Part shown: piece by piece, positions 5,089-12,982 of the stretch
Position numbering within the stretch: the stretch's first letter is position 1
Layout of the letters: each line of letters begins with the position of its first letter
IMG/VR virus record: IMGVR_UViG_3300034375_001028
Span: 1 to 35,898 of that record
Strand: one strand, 5' to 3'
Length of the DNA: 35,898 nucleotides
DNA from: a virus
Position numbers and translations under genes: made by a program
Notes under the pieces: model-generated
Told to the model about the DNA's origin: nothing
Seen by the model: only the letters and a program-made list of their open reading frames with translations
Databases searched by the model: none

Positions 5089-5237
5089 TGAGCGAATATG
5101 ATAGAGGAGTACAAGATTGTATTGATGGACTACCCTGTGATTACAACGGCAACCCAGATTATATAGATGGCTATGCCGACCAGTATGCATTTGAACAGAC
5201 ACAAAACGAAAACTTAATCTTAAAACACGAGGCGTAA
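5088..5237 (+). CDS. Small protein with RMF-like spacing of glycines and aromatics
   Basis: A 49-residue acidic protein reading MSEYDRGVQDCIDGLPC, then NPDYIDGYADQYAFEQ. The pattern (R)G..D.I.G.PC, about ten residues, then Y..GY...Y recalls the layout of ribosome modulation factor (G..AG...CP......W..GW). However, RMF is strongly basic and this protein is acidic, so binding rRNA in the same way is doubtful. I note the similarity only as a lead. Confidence 0.6.
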   Translation: MSEYDRGVQDCIDGLPCDYNGNPDYIDGYADQYAFEQTQNENLILKHEA

Positions 5238-5241
5238 CACT

Positions 5242-5496
5242 ATGGAAACTTTGTTTAACTTTGTAGCATCAGCAGTACATTCACTCGTTTTTAGCGGTAA
5301 GAAAAACGGTAAACTATTCGGTAAGTCTTTTATTGTAAGACGCAGAAGCTCTAAGAACCGCTTCGAAATGAGCAAGGGTAAGTGCTTTAATATCTTACAC
5401 TGCTACAAGTGGGGCTTCTATCTACAGCACAGTGGCTCTAGAGCTATCAGCTTCAACAACATTAAAGACATCAACGGCATCGAAGGAGTCAGCTAA
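5242..5496 (+). CDS. Small basic protein, unknown function
   Basis: An 84-residue basic protein starts METLFNFVASAVHSLVFSG with an amphipathic or weakly hydrophobic N-terminus. It then has KKNGKLFGKSFIVRRRSSKNRFEMSK (key words KSFIVRRRSSKNRF) and YKWGFYLQHSG, suggesting a small beta-rich domain. No family recognised. Its stop overlaps the DUF932 start (TAATG). Confidence 0.65.
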   Translation: METLFNFVASAVHSLVFSGKKNGKLFGKSFIVRRRSSKNRFEMSKGKCFNILHCYKWGFYLQHSGSRAISFNNIKDINGIEGVS

Positions 5497-6437
5497 TGTC
5501 TAACATAACACCTATGTTTCAGAACTACGGTGCTACCCAGTCCCTTAGAGATAAGGGATATGGGTCAGCAGATTTCAATATACATTCAACGCCATTGACT
5601 TATAGCTGTTGGGTTAATGATGGAGCAGGTACAGCTACCAAGCAAAGCTCTAAGTCTGTTATCTATCGCACCGATACAGGTCAAGAGCTAGGAGTTCATG
5701 GTCATGGCTATCAACCAGTAGCACCTAGAAAGATGATAGACTCTACACGTTCTATCATTGAGCGTTCAGATTTAAACACCAGAGACATCGAAGAAACCAT
5801 TAGAACTTCGCATGACGGTGCTAGATGCTTTGTCCAATATACTCTACCTGCTCATACTTATGAGACTCCAGATGGAGATACAGCGTCTCTCAGCCTACTT
5901 GCTACTAGTTCTATTGACGGCACATTCCCGTTTATGATTAGTGCCGCAGCTATACAGTCTGCTTGTACAAATCTACAGGTCTTCATTAGTGGTGAGGTAG
6001 CTGTATATAAAGCTAAGCACACCAAGAGCCTCAACGTAGAGCATGGTGCTAACCTAATCGTCAAAGCACTAGATGTATTCAGCAATGAAAGAGACTTGTG
6101 GAGTTATATGCAGGGCGAGTACGTTAGTTCTGACCAAGCTTTCAAAGAAATATGCCATGCCGTAGGCTCACCAAAGCTTATCGAAGAGTCTCAGCACCAC
6201 TCGCCATCAGCAGTTGTTGACAGGAACAGAGGCACTGGTAAGAACGTAGCTTATATCTGGGATGCTTTCCATAGATATAAAGTACGTCTAGGTCAGAATC
6301 GTTGGGCTTTGTACAATGCCTTTACAGATTGGTCTACTCACTCAGGTGCGTACACCAAAGCATCTAACCGAAACATTGCTTCGGTCAGAGCTAACCGCCA
6401 AGAGATTGTGCGTAAAGCTTTTGCAAGGGCGGCATAA
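5496..6437 (+). CDS. DUF932 phage/plasmid protein
   Basis: A 313-residue protein with the layout of the DUF932 (phage/plasmid-like TIGR03299) family. It has an N-terminal VIYRTDTGQELGVHGHGYQPV segment (key words TGQELGVHGHGYQPV), then TIRTSHDGARCFVQYTLP, a helical IQSACTNLQVF stretch, and a conserved-looking C-terminus with NRGTGKNVAYIWDAFHRYK and LYNAFTDWSTH. Family members are common in phages and plasmids and their biochemical role is unsettled; they are often found among replication or early genes, as here. Start and stop overlap the neighbours by 1 nt, indicating an operon. Confidence 0.8.
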   Translation: MSNITPMFQNYGATQSLRDKGYGSADFNIHSTPLTYSCWVNDGAGTATKQSSKSVIYRTDTGQELGVHGHGYQPVAPRKMIDSTRSIIERSDLNTRDIEETIRTSHDGARCFVQYTLPAHTYETPDGDTASLSLLATSSIDGTFPFMISAAAIQSACTNLQVFISGEVAVYKAKHTKSLNVEHGANLIVKALDVFSNERDLWSYMQGEYVSSDQAFKEICHAVGSPKLIEESQHHSPSAVVDRNRGTGKNVAYIWDAFHRYKVRLGQNRWALYNAFTDWSTHSGAYTKASNRNIASVRANRQEIVRKAFARAA

Positions 6438-6724
6438 TGCTTAGCGACAAGTTAACACCACAAGAGCGTGAGCTTCTAGTAATAACTATGGAAGAATGCT
6501 CGGAGTTAAGCATGGCTTGCAGTAAAATTATCAGGTTCGGTAATGAGATTAAGCACCTAGATAATATACTTCAGGAGGCAGGGGATGTTCTATGTATGGT
6601 TTCCCTGCTTCTTGAGTATGGTTTCTTAGAAGAAGAACCTTTACAGGAAGCAGTTGAAAGTAAATTATCTAAACTTAAACAATGGAGTAGTATAGTTGAT
6701 AACCACAGCGGGAGTGTGCATTAG
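6437..6724 (+). CDS. MazG-like nucleotide pyrophosphohydrolase
   Basis: A 95-residue all-alpha protein. MEECSELSMACSKIIRF supplies the first metal-binding helix (EExxE), and EAGDVLCMVSLLL supplies the second (ExxD). These are the signature acidic residues of MazG/dUTPase-like NTP pyrophosphohydrolases. Such enzymes hydrolyse NTPs or dNTPs to monophosphates and pyrophosphate, and phage versions are thought to adjust nucleotide pools or alarmone signalling. It is shorter than full MazG and has a single domain. Its neighbours (DUF932, SSB, replication genes, RNR further on) fit a nucleotide-metabolism role. The exact substrate cannot be read from sequence. Confidence 0.75.
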   Translation: MLSDKLTPQERELLVITMEECSELSMACSKIIRFGNEIKHLDNILQEAGDVLCMVSLLLEYGFLEEEPLQEAVESKLSKLKQWSSIVDNHSGSVH

Positions 6725-6815
6725 TTTATATGCTTTGGGAGCGTCTATTGATGTAATTGTAGGCGCTACTCTTGTGTCAGCACTAATAGAAATAACTCAC
6801 GTTTATCCAAAATAG
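6714..6815 (+). CDS. Possible 33-residue membrane mini-protein
   Basis: A GTG at 6714, directly after a GGGAG run, opens a short frame (ISLYALGASIDVIVGATLVS, then ALIEITHVYPK). It contains one hydrophobic segment and fills most of the 158-nt gap between two genes, ending just before the next promoter. The spacing between Shine-Dalgarno and start is poor, so it may not be translated. Confidence 0.25.
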   Translation: MCISLYALGASIDVIVGATLVSALIEITHVYPK

Positions 6816-6818
6816 TGC

Positions 6819-6847
6819 TTGACAACAGCAATCTAAATCAGTATAAT
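6819..6847 (+). promoter_or_regulatory. Sigma-70 promoter for the replication genes
   Basis: TTGACA (6819-6824), a 17-nt spacer and TATAAT (6842-6847) form a perfect consensus 35 nt ahead of the SSB gene. It lacks the TACGGGTATA motif of the divergent pair, so it may be regulated differently. Confidence 0.85.
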
Positions 6848-6882
6848 ACCTTTTTAATTTTTAACCACATGGAGAAAATGAT

Positions 6883-7308
6883 ATGGCAATAGTAACAGGA
6901 ACAGCTTATTGGGCAAGTGTAACAACACCGAATACAACTTATGAACCCGTATACACGGTTAATCTAGTTGTTGATGATGATACTGCTAGTGACTTTGAGA
7001 AGCGTGGCTTCCCTACAAAAGATATGGACGAGGGTAAAGCTATCGTAATCAAGCGTAAAGTCAATGGACCTAATGGTATGGTTCGCTCTGCACCTAAGCT
7101 AGTAGACGGACAGAAGAACCCTATTGATGAGCGTGTAGGTAATGGCTCTAAGGTTAAGGTTCAGTACAAGGAGTGGGAGTCAGTATGGAAAGGCAAAACC
7201 TTTAAGGGCTTAGACTTCCAAGCAATGCAAGTGTTAGACTTAGTGTCTGTCGGTTCAGTTGACGGTGGTGAGTTTGACGTAGAGGACGACATGGGAGATG
7301 AACTATAA
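6883..7308 (+). CDS. Single-stranded DNA-binding protein (T7 gp2.5-like)
   Basis: A 141-residue predicted OB-fold protein. It opens with strands (GTAYWASVTTPN, YTVNLVVDDDTA), has basic loops (IVIKRKVNGPNG, KVKVQYKEW), a core FKGLDFQAMQVLDLV, and ends in a strongly acidic tail (EFDVEDDMGDEL). An acidic C-terminal tail that contacts polymerase and helicase is typical of replicative SSBs including T7 gp2.5. It lies just after a consensus promoter and ahead of primase-helicase and polymerase, close to the T7 order. It would coat lagging-strand DNA and aid recombination. The gene has a GGAG Shine-Dalgarno. Confidence 0.75.
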   Translation: MAIVTGTAYWASVTTPNTTYEPVYTVNLVVDDDTASDFEKRGFPTKDMDEGKAIVIKRKVNGPNGMVRSAPKLVDGQKNPIDERVGNGSKVKVQYKEWESVWKGKTFKGLDFQAMQVLDLVSVGSVDGGEFDVEDDMGDEL

Positions 7309-7541
7309 TGCATTACACATATAAAACTGACGATGGCACATCTTATGATGTGTCGTTGTTGGGTGAGCAGGGACAGGGATTGTTCCAACTCATTCAGCAT
7401 AGCGTAACAAAAATCAAAGAGCTAAACAAACAGATACAGGTAATGCAAGCAGGAGCTACGCATATCAAAGCTCTGTTTGAAGCTGAACTCACGGACGAAG
7501 CAATCGTAGAGGATACGGAAGAAGAACCAGAAACTAACTAA
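7308..7541 (+). CDS. Small acidic protein between SSB and helicase, unknown function
   Basis: A 77-residue protein. It opens with a short beta segment (MHYTYKTDDGTSYDVSLLGEQ in brief) and continues as one long helix (LFQLIQHSVTKIKELNKQIQ) and an acidic end (EDTEEEPETN). Its ATG overlaps the SSB stop. I recall similar short proteins next to replication genes in marine phages, without a known role. It could be a replisome accessory factor, but that is a guess from position. Confidence 0.7.
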   Translation: MHYTYKTDDGTSYDVSLLGEQGQGLFQLIQHSVTKIKELNKQIQVMQAGATHIKALFEAELTDEAIVEDTEEEPETN

Positions 7542-7550
7542 GAGGTGCTT

Positions 7551-9206
7551 ATGCCATTTGTTAAACATAACCTACCGTGCCACGAGTGCGGAGGTAGCGA
7601 CCCAGTATCGAAGAACGATGACGGGTCTGCGTATTGCTTTAGTTGCAATACTTATTTTAAACAATATGGCACATCGGAAGTGCAACAAGATACCGTAACG
7701 GACTTTACAAGGTATCAACCGAAGCAGGATGGTGCTAGCTTTAACGCACTCACAGACCGTGGTATTAGCCTAGAGACTGCCAAGAAGTATGGCGTTAAAT
7801 CTACTACTACAGTCGGTGGTCAAGTTACAAGCCATCACTATCCTTTCTTTAGTAACGGAGAACAAGTAGCCACAAAGATACGCAAACAGGATAAACAGTT
7901 TGTGTGGCAGGGTAACTCCAAAGAAACAGGGTTGTTCGGAGAACAGCTCTTCAAATCAGGCGGTAAGTTTATTACTCTAGTCGAGGGTGAGTGTGATGCT
8001 ATGGCAGCATACGAACTGCTAGGTAGTAAATGGTCTGTAGTATCTATCAAGTCAGGAGCACAAGGAGGTGCTCGTGATGTTAAGAATAGCCTAGAGTTTT
8101 TGGAATCGTTTGACACTGTAGTTATATGCTTTGACTCAGACGATGCAGGTAAGAAAGGTGCTAAGGAAATAGCTAAGCTTCTTACTCCCAACAAGGCTAA
8201 GATTATGACACTACCAGAGGGTTACAAAGACCCTAACGATATGCTCAAAGCTAGAAAGCATACAGCATTCGTCAGTGCTTTCTGGGATGCCAAGACGTAT
8301 ACACCGTCAGGCATATTGAATCTATCTACTCAGCTCGATGCTTATCGCAAGCTACAGACAGAGAAGAAAGACTCTATACCATATCCGTGGAATGGCTTGA
8401 ACAGAAAGCTTGAGGGTATGCGACAGGGTGAGTTGGTCACTCTGACAGGTGGTACTGGTCTAGGTAAGTCTAGTGTTACTAGAGAGATTGAACACTGGCT
8501 TATCAACCACACCGAAGACAACGTAGGTATTGTCGCACTAGAGGAGAACTGGAGTCGTACAGCTGAGGGTATTATGTCTATCGAAGCTAACGCTAAGTTG
8601 CACCTCAACAGCGTCAAAGAAGATATAGGCGAAGAGAAACTTCTCGAAACCTACAAGAAAGTATTCATGGATGAGAACGATGGTCGTGTTTGGATTCATG
8701 CACACCTCGGTGTCAATCATCTTGAAGACATCTTCAGCAAGCTACGCTACTTGATTGTGGGGTTAGATTGTAAATGGGTTGTCGTTGACCATCTACACAT
8801 GCTTGTACTCCAAGCACTAGATGGTGATGAGCGTAAAGCTATTGACGGTATCATGCACCGACTGCGCTCCCTTGTAGAAGAGACAGGTGTTGGTATGATA
8901 CTGGTGTCTCACTTGAGGCGTGTCGATGGTAATCGTGGACATGAGAATGGTATTGAGACAGGTCTATCACATCTTCGTGGTAGTCAGTCGATTGCTCAGC
9001 TATCTGATGCAGTTATATCTCTTGAGCGTAATCAGCAATCAGAAGATATTATAGAGGCATCTACCACCAAAGTTCGTGTACTAAAGTCTAGATACACTGG
9101 TGATGTTGGTGTGGCTTGCGGTCTACTGTACGACACAGAGACAGGCAGGCTATCAGAGATACCTAACGATGACCACTATGCAGAACTTGATGGAGATGAA
9201 CTATGA
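7551..9206 (+). CDS. Primase-helicase (T7 gp4-like)
   Basis: A bifunctional 551-residue replication protein. It has an N-terminal zinc ribbon (Cys10, Cys13, Cys29, Cys32), a Toprim primase domain with VEGECD near 144-149 and ICFDSDDAG near 193-201, then a RecA/DnaB-type helicase with Walker A GGTGLGKSS near 295-304, a catalytic Glu in VALEENW, Walker B VVVDHLHML near 410, and a sensor-like VSHLRR. It primes lagging strands and unwinds DNA as a ring hexamer. Length and domain order match T7 gp4 (566 residues). A GTG at 7545 is in frame, but it is part of the GAGGTG Shine-Dalgarno, so ATG 7551 is preferred. It overlaps the polymerase start by 4 nt. Confidence 0.95.
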   Translation: MPFVKHNLPCHECGGSDPVSKNDDGSAYCFSCNTYFKQYGTSEVQQDTVTDFTRYQPKQDGASFNALTDRGISLETAKKYGVKSTTTVGGQVTSHHYPFFSNGEQVATKIRKQDKQFVWQGNSKETGLFGEQLFKSGGKFITLVEGECDAMAAYELLGSKWSVVSIKSGAQGGARDVKNSLEFLESFDTVVICFDSDDAGKKGAKEIAKLLTPNKAKIMTLPEGYKDPNDMLKARKHTAFVSAFWDAKTYTPSGILNLSTQLDAYRKLQTEKKDSIPYPWNGLNRKLEGMRQGELVTLTGGTGLGKSSVTREIEHWLINHTEDNVGIVALEENWSRTAEGIMSIEANAKLHLNSVKEDIGEEKLLETYKKVFMDENDGRVWIHAHLGVNHLEDIFSKLRYLIVGLDCKWVVVDHLHMLVLQALDGDERKAIDGIMHRLRSLVEETGVGMILVSHLRRVDGNRGHENGIETGLSHLRGSQSIAQLSDAVISLERNQQSEDIIEASTTKVRVLKSRYTGDVGVACGLLYDTETGRLSEIPNDDHYAELDGDEL

Positions 9207-10963
9207 ATATAGTATTTGATATTGAGGCTGATGGACTAGAACCTACTAAGATATATTGTATTGTTGCACAAGACGTAGACACAGGCGATGTGTTTACGTT
9301 TGACAATACACAGCTCGAAGCAGGTTACTTATTCCTGAAGTCAGCAACAAAACTTATAGGTCATAACATCATTGGCTATGACCTACCTGCCCTCAAGAAA
9401 GTAGAGGGTATAGATTTATCTGACAAGAAGATTGTAGATACACTTGTACTGTCTAGATTGTTTAAGCCTACTCGTGAGGGTGGTCATGGTCTAGAATCAT
9501 GGGGCTATCGCTTAGGATACAACAAGGGTAGCTATGGTCAGTCAGACGGTGCGTGGGATGCGTACTGCGAAGAGATGCTAGAGTATTGTAAGCGTGATGT
9601 TATACTCAATACTAAAGTCTATAACGAACTACGCAAGGAGAGTCGTGGATTTACTGGTCAGTCAGTCAGACTAGAACATGATGTAGCTAGAATTGTAGAG
9701 CAACAACGAGCCAACGGCTTTCAGTTTGATATGCGTAAGGCTATGCTTCTTGTAGCTTTGTTTGAAGAGAAGCTAGCCGCAGTTGAGTCTGAAGTGCATG
9801 AAACATTCAAGCCTCGTGTAAACGTACAGATTCTTAGTCCGCAGTATACTAAGACTAACAGGCTAGCTAAGACTGCTAAAGACCAAGACGATAAAGGTGT
9901 TCGCCTTACCGATGACGAGTGGGTGGAGATGGAGTTAAACGGTAAACCCATCAGGCGTGAGACAGAGATACCTTTTAATCTAGGCTCACGTAAACAGATA
10001 GGTGAGTATCTAGTCGAGGCAGGTTGGAAGCCTAAGAACTATACACCAACAGGTCAGCCGATAGTTGACGAGGGTACACTGTCTAAGGTTAAAGACATAC
10101 CCGAAGCACAGATGATAGCTAAGTACCTGATGCTACAGAAACGATTAGCGCAGGTCAACAGTTGGATTAAGGCAGTAGAACCTGACGGCAGGGTACGAGG
10201 GTACGTCAATCCTAACGGTGCAGTAACAGGACGTATGACACACAGCCACCCTAACACGGCACAAGTACCTAGCACTAACTCACCCTATGGTGAAGAGTGT
10301 AGAGCTTGTTGGACTGTTAAGTCTGGTAACAAACTGGTTGGCATTGATGCTTCTGGATTAGAGCTAAGAATGCTAGCACATTACATGAACGATGAGGACT
10401 ATACAAATGAAATACTCAACGGAGACATTCACACAACTAACCAAAAGCTTGCAGGACTTGAATCTAGAAATCAGGCAAAGACTTTCATCTATGCCCTCTT
10501 ATACGGAGCAGGAGATGCAAAGCTTGGGTCAGTGGCTAAGCGAGGCAAGGCAGTCGGTAAACAACTGCGAAGACAGTTTCTTGATAGTTTACCATCATTT
10601 AAACAGCTTATCCAACGAGTTCAAAGAGAGAGCAAGAAAGGATTTCTAAAAGGTCTGGACGGACGTAAGCTCTTTGTACGAAGTGAACACGCTGCTCTCA
10701 ACACATTGTTGCAAGGTGCAGGCGCTATAGTTATGAAAGAAGCATTGGTTATACTTGAGCACAATCTATGGCTCAAGCGTATTGATGCTAAGATAGTAGC
10801 TAATGTACACGATGAATGGCAGATAGAGTGTCGTCCATCAGTAGCGGACAAGGTTGGTCAGTTAGGAATTGAAGCTATAATACAGGCAGGTAAGAACTTA
10901 AACTTAAACTGTCCTCTTGATGGGGACTACAACATCGGAGATGGTTGGCATGAAACCCACTAA
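9203..10963 (+). CDS. DNA polymerase I-type (family A), T7-like
   Basis: A 586-residue replicative polymerase. The N-terminal 3'-5' proofreading exonuclease has FDIEADG (Asp6, Glu8), GHNIIGYDLPAL and YCKRDV. The polymerase has GRMTHSHPNTAQVPS, motif A (IDASGLELRML, Asp near 382), motif B (RNQAKTFIYALLYGAG, near 421-436) and motif C (VHDEW, His near 536). The motif B residue matching E. coli Phe762 is Tyr, as in T7 polymerase, a type that accepts dideoxynucleotides well and is common in virulent phages. It is about 120 residues shorter than T7 gp5, so a thioredoxin-binding insert may be reduced or missing. Its ATG overlaps the helicase stop, and its last codons overlap the next gene. Confidence 0.95.
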   Translation: MNIVFDIEADGLEPTKIYCIVAQDVDTGDVFTFDNTQLEAGYLFLKSATKLIGHNIIGYDLPALKKVEGIDLSDKKIVDTLVLSRLFKPTREGGHGLESWGYRLGYNKGSYGQSDGAWDAYCEEMLEYCKRDVILNTKVYNELRKESRGFTGQSVRLEHDVARIVEQQRANGFQFDMRKAMLLVALFEEKLAAVESEVHETFKPRVNVQILSPQYTKTNRLAKTAKDQDDKGVRLTDDEWVEMELNGKPIRRETEIPFNLGSRKQIGEYLVEAGWKPKNYTPTGQPIVDEGTLSKVKDIPEAQMIAKYLMLQKRLAQVNSWIKAVEPDGRVRGYVNPNGAVTGRMTHSHPNTAQVPSTNSPYGEECRACWTVKSGNKLVGIDASGLELRMLAHYMNDEDYTNEILNGDIHTTNQKLAGLESRNQAKTFIYALLYGAGDAKLGSVAKRGKAVGKQLRRQFLDSLPSFKQLIQRVQRESKKGFLKGLDGRKLFVRSEHAALNTLLQGAGAIVMKEALVILEHNLWLKRIDAKIVANVHDEWQIECRPSVADKVGQLGIEAIIQAGKNLNLNCPLDGDYNIGDGWHETH

Positions 10964-11375
10964 AGAAGACAGAAAGAAGTTTGATATTGATTTGCAGTAT
11001 GGAGTTGTGCGTGAAGATAAGATTGCGGATATGCTCACTAACAAAAAGATAGAAGTAAAATCCGAGCGTGACTTGTGGCAGAAGACTGGTAACATCTGCA
11101 TTGAGTATAAGTCTTATGGTAAGCCATCAGGTATTGATGCAACCGAGTCGGACTACTGGTTTCATAATCTATGTATTGGTGATGACGAATACTGTACACT
11201 TGTGTTTAATACTAAGACACTCAAGAAGATTGTAAAGAAACTAGATAGCTTTAAGACTGTATCAGGCGGTGACAACCGTGCAAGCCAGATGTATCTGCTA
11301 AACTTGCAGAAGTTGTTTTCATCTGATGTAATCAAAGCATTCAAGGAGATAGAAGATGAGCACGAAGCCGCTTAA
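10950..11375 (+). CDS. PD-(D/E)XK-type nuclease, small
   Basis: A 141-residue protein. The start region (ATG 10950 behind GGAG 10937-10940) overlaps the polymerase 3' end by 14 nt. The centre reads DIDLQYGVVREDKIADML, then KIEVKSERDLWQKTGNICIEYK. The ExK of IEVKSE followed by Gln/Glu-rich strands is the PD-(D/E)XK nuclease pattern, and GKPSGIDATESDYW is a motif I associate with small phage members of this fold. It may trim or nick DNA during recombination or degrade host DNA. Substrate and polarity are not visible. The fold assignment is moderately secure. Confidence 0.65.
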   Translation: MKPTKEDRKKFDIDLQYGVVREDKIADMLTNKKIEVKSERDLWQKTGNICIEYKSYGKPSGIDATESDYWFHNLCIGDDEYCTLVFNTKTLKKIVKKLDSFKTVSGGDNRASQMYLLNLQKLFSSDVIKAFKEIEDEHEAA

Positions 11376-12219
11376 AAATGTAGTACCTGACATATATAAG
11401 ATGCTAGAAAGTGTATCACAGGGTGAGCCTCTTCCAATAACGGAGGAGGCGCTTGATGAAACTATGGCATCTATGAAAGAAGCTATCATGCATTGGGCTA
11501 CTCCACGTAAACGTGACACAGACTTCACACTTCGTATGTCTAACGTAGGTAAACCTCAGCGACAGTTGTGGTTTGAGAAGCGTGACGAAGATACTAAAGG
11601 AGATGTAGATGGTCCTACTCAGATTAAGTTCTTGTATGGACACATACTCGAAGAGCTTGTACTTATGCTTGTACGTATGGCAGGACATGAAGTAACTGAC
11701 GAGCAAAAAGAAGTAGAAGTAAACGGCATCGTAGGTCACATGGACTGTAAGATTAACGGTCAGGTAGTAGATGTTAAGTCTGCATCTAGGTTTGCGTTCC
11801 AGAAGTTTAAGAACGGCACGTTAAATTCGGATGACCCATTCGGTTATCTCGGACAGCTTGCAGGTTACGAGAAAGCAGAGGGTACAGACGGTGGTGGGTT
11901 CTTGGTTATCAACAAGGAGAACGGTGAGCTGTGTATGTTTGAGCCTGATGACTTAGATAAACCTAATATAGAGACTACAATAAATACGCTACGTGATAAT
12001 TTAAAGCTTGACAAACCTCCAGAACTATGTTATACTCCTGTGCCTGACGGTAAAAAAGGTAATATGAGATTGCCTAAAGGTTGTTCGTACTGTAAGTATA
12101 AACACGAATGTCACAAGGATGCTAACGATGGTGCAGGTCTAAGGACTTTTAAATACTCTACAGGGTATGCATACCTCACAGAAGTCGTAGCAGAACCCAA
12201 AGTAGAAGAGGTACTATGA
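11356..12219 (+). CDS. RecB/Cas4-like PD-(D/E)XK exonuclease
   Basis: A 287-residue nuclease. After a substrate-binding N-terminus come GHILEELVLMLV (acidic helix), IVGHMDCKINGQVVDVKSAS (Asp and D-V-K catalytic strand), and DDPFGYLGQLAGYEKA (Q-x-x-x-Y motif IV). The C-terminus holds a Cys cluster (LCYTP, then GCSYCKYKHEC), possibly an Fe-S or zinc site as in Cas4/AddB nucleases, although the usual N-terminal Cys is not evident. In T7-like phages the exonuclease (gp6) degrades host DNA and removes primers; this enzyme is unrelated in fold but well placed to do that job. It overlaps both neighbours, and it contains a promoter-like sequence at 12008-12036. Confidence 0.82.
   Translation: MSTKPLKNVVPDIYKMLESVSQGEPLPITEEALDETMASMKEAIMHWATPRKRDTDFTLRMSNVGKPQRQLWFEKRDEDTKGDVDGPTQIKFLYGHILEELVLMLVRMAGHEVTDEQKEVEVNGIVGHMDCKINGQVVDVKSASRFAFQKFKNGTLNSDDPFGYLGQLAGYEKAEGTDGGGFLVINKENGELCMFEPDDLDKPNIETTINTLRDNLKLDKPPELCYTPVPDGKKGNMRLPKGCSYCKYKHECHKDANDGAGLRTFKYSTGYAYLTEVVAEPKVEEVL
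12008..12036 (+). promoter_or_regulatory. Promoter-like sequence inside the exonuclease gene
   Basis: TTGACA (12008-12013), a 17-nt spacer and TATACT (12031-12036) lie in the coding sequence about 180 nt before the next gene. The match is as good as that of the leftward promoter at 1932-1960. It could boost the downstream resolvase-to-RNR genes, but it also encodes LDKPPELCYT, so coincidence is possible. Confidence 0.35.
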
Positions 12220-12509
12220 ATAGAAGACTAAGTAAGCGTATACGGAAACACGCTGAAACTATACAACTTGCGTGGGTTAAGTCGCTGTTGTCGGATGACG
12301 AAGCTAACAAAGTAAATAAAACTAATTTGGCTCAGATGCTTCCAACACAGACCCACGTTTGGGGTATGGGAACTAAATACTGTAGCGTGTTTGGAATGCG
12401 TCACGTTATTAAAAAACTAAAACAACTAATGCGTATTTTTCCCGACAAGCAAGTAGAAGACTTCACACTAGCTGATGTCAACTGGAAGATACAGCAACGT
12501 AAGGTATAG
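12216..12509 (+). CDS. Small basic protein, unknown function
   Basis: A 97-residue basic protein begins MNRRLSKRIRKHAETIQLAW and contains THVWGMGTKYCSVFGMRHVIKKLK (key words VWGMGTKYCSVFGMR), ending LADVNWKIQQRKV. It looks helical with a central Gly/aromatic loop. Its ATG overlaps the exonuclease stop, and the resolvase follows 5 nt later, so it could be a recombination or nuclease accessory factor, though only position supports that. Confidence 0.7.
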   Translation: MNRRLSKRIRKHAETIQLAWVKSLLSDDEANKVNKTNLAQMLPTQTHVWGMGTKYCSVFGMRHVIKKLKQLMRIFPDKQVEDFTLADVNWKIQQRKV

Positions 12510-12514
12510 CACGG

Positions 12515-12982
12515 ATGGCTAAAATAAGGAAAGGCTACAGGAAAGCAAGAGTTAAACGCCCAGTTGAAAAGGATTTGGTTAAGGGCTACGACTCTAATTG
12601 GGAGTATCAACTTCACTCAGGCATTTTAGACGGATGGGAGCATCACGTTGATAAGGTAGAGTATACTGTGGAGCATAAGTACGAACCCGATTTTGTAAGA
12701 GTTATCAACGGTAAGAAGATATTACTAGAAGCCAAAGGACGGTTCTGGGATAGTGCTGAGTACAGTAAGTACGTATGGATAGCCAAAGCACTGCCAGATG
12801 ACATCGAACTGGTTTTCCTGTTTGCTAATCCTAATGCTCCGATGCCACAGGCTAAGGTCAGAAAGGACGGCACTAAACGCTCCCACGCTGAGTGGGCTGA
12901 GGCAAATAGCTTTAGATGGTTTAGTGAAGATAGTATACCTGATGATTGGATTAACAAAAAGAAGAGAGAGACATTTGAATGA
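12515..12982 (+). CDS. Endonuclease I, Holliday junction resolvase (T7 gp3-like)
   Basis: A 155-residue junction-cleaving nuclease. Key elements match T7 endonuclease I in order: a SNWEYQLHSG helix with catalytic Glu, HKYEPDFV with the PD-type Asp, ILLEAKGRFWDSAEYSKY with the ExK pair, IELVFLFANPNAPM, a SHAEWAEANSF segment, and a C-terminal IPDDWINKK. It would resolve branched replication intermediates before packaging and help degrade host DNA. Size is close to T7 gp3 (149 residues). The N-terminus is very basic (KIRKGYRKARVKRP), likely contacting DNA. The stop overlaps the next start. Confidence 0.9.
   Translation: MAKIRKGYRKARVKRPVEKDLVKGYDSNWEYQLHSGILDGWEHHVDKVEYTVEHKYEPDFVRVINGKKILLEAKGRFWDSAEYSKYVWIAKALPDDIELVFLFANPNAPMPQAKVRKDGTKRSHAEWAEANSFRWFSEDSIPDDWINKKKRETFE

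Noticed and set aside
5088-5237. Firm call of a ribosome modulation factor homologue
   Set aside because: The residue spacing is suggestive, but the protein is acidic while RMF is basic, so it is kept as a lead only.
6217-6222. TTGACA inside the DUF932 gene as a promoter
   Set aside because: The position 17 nt downstream reads AAGAAC, which is not a -10 box.
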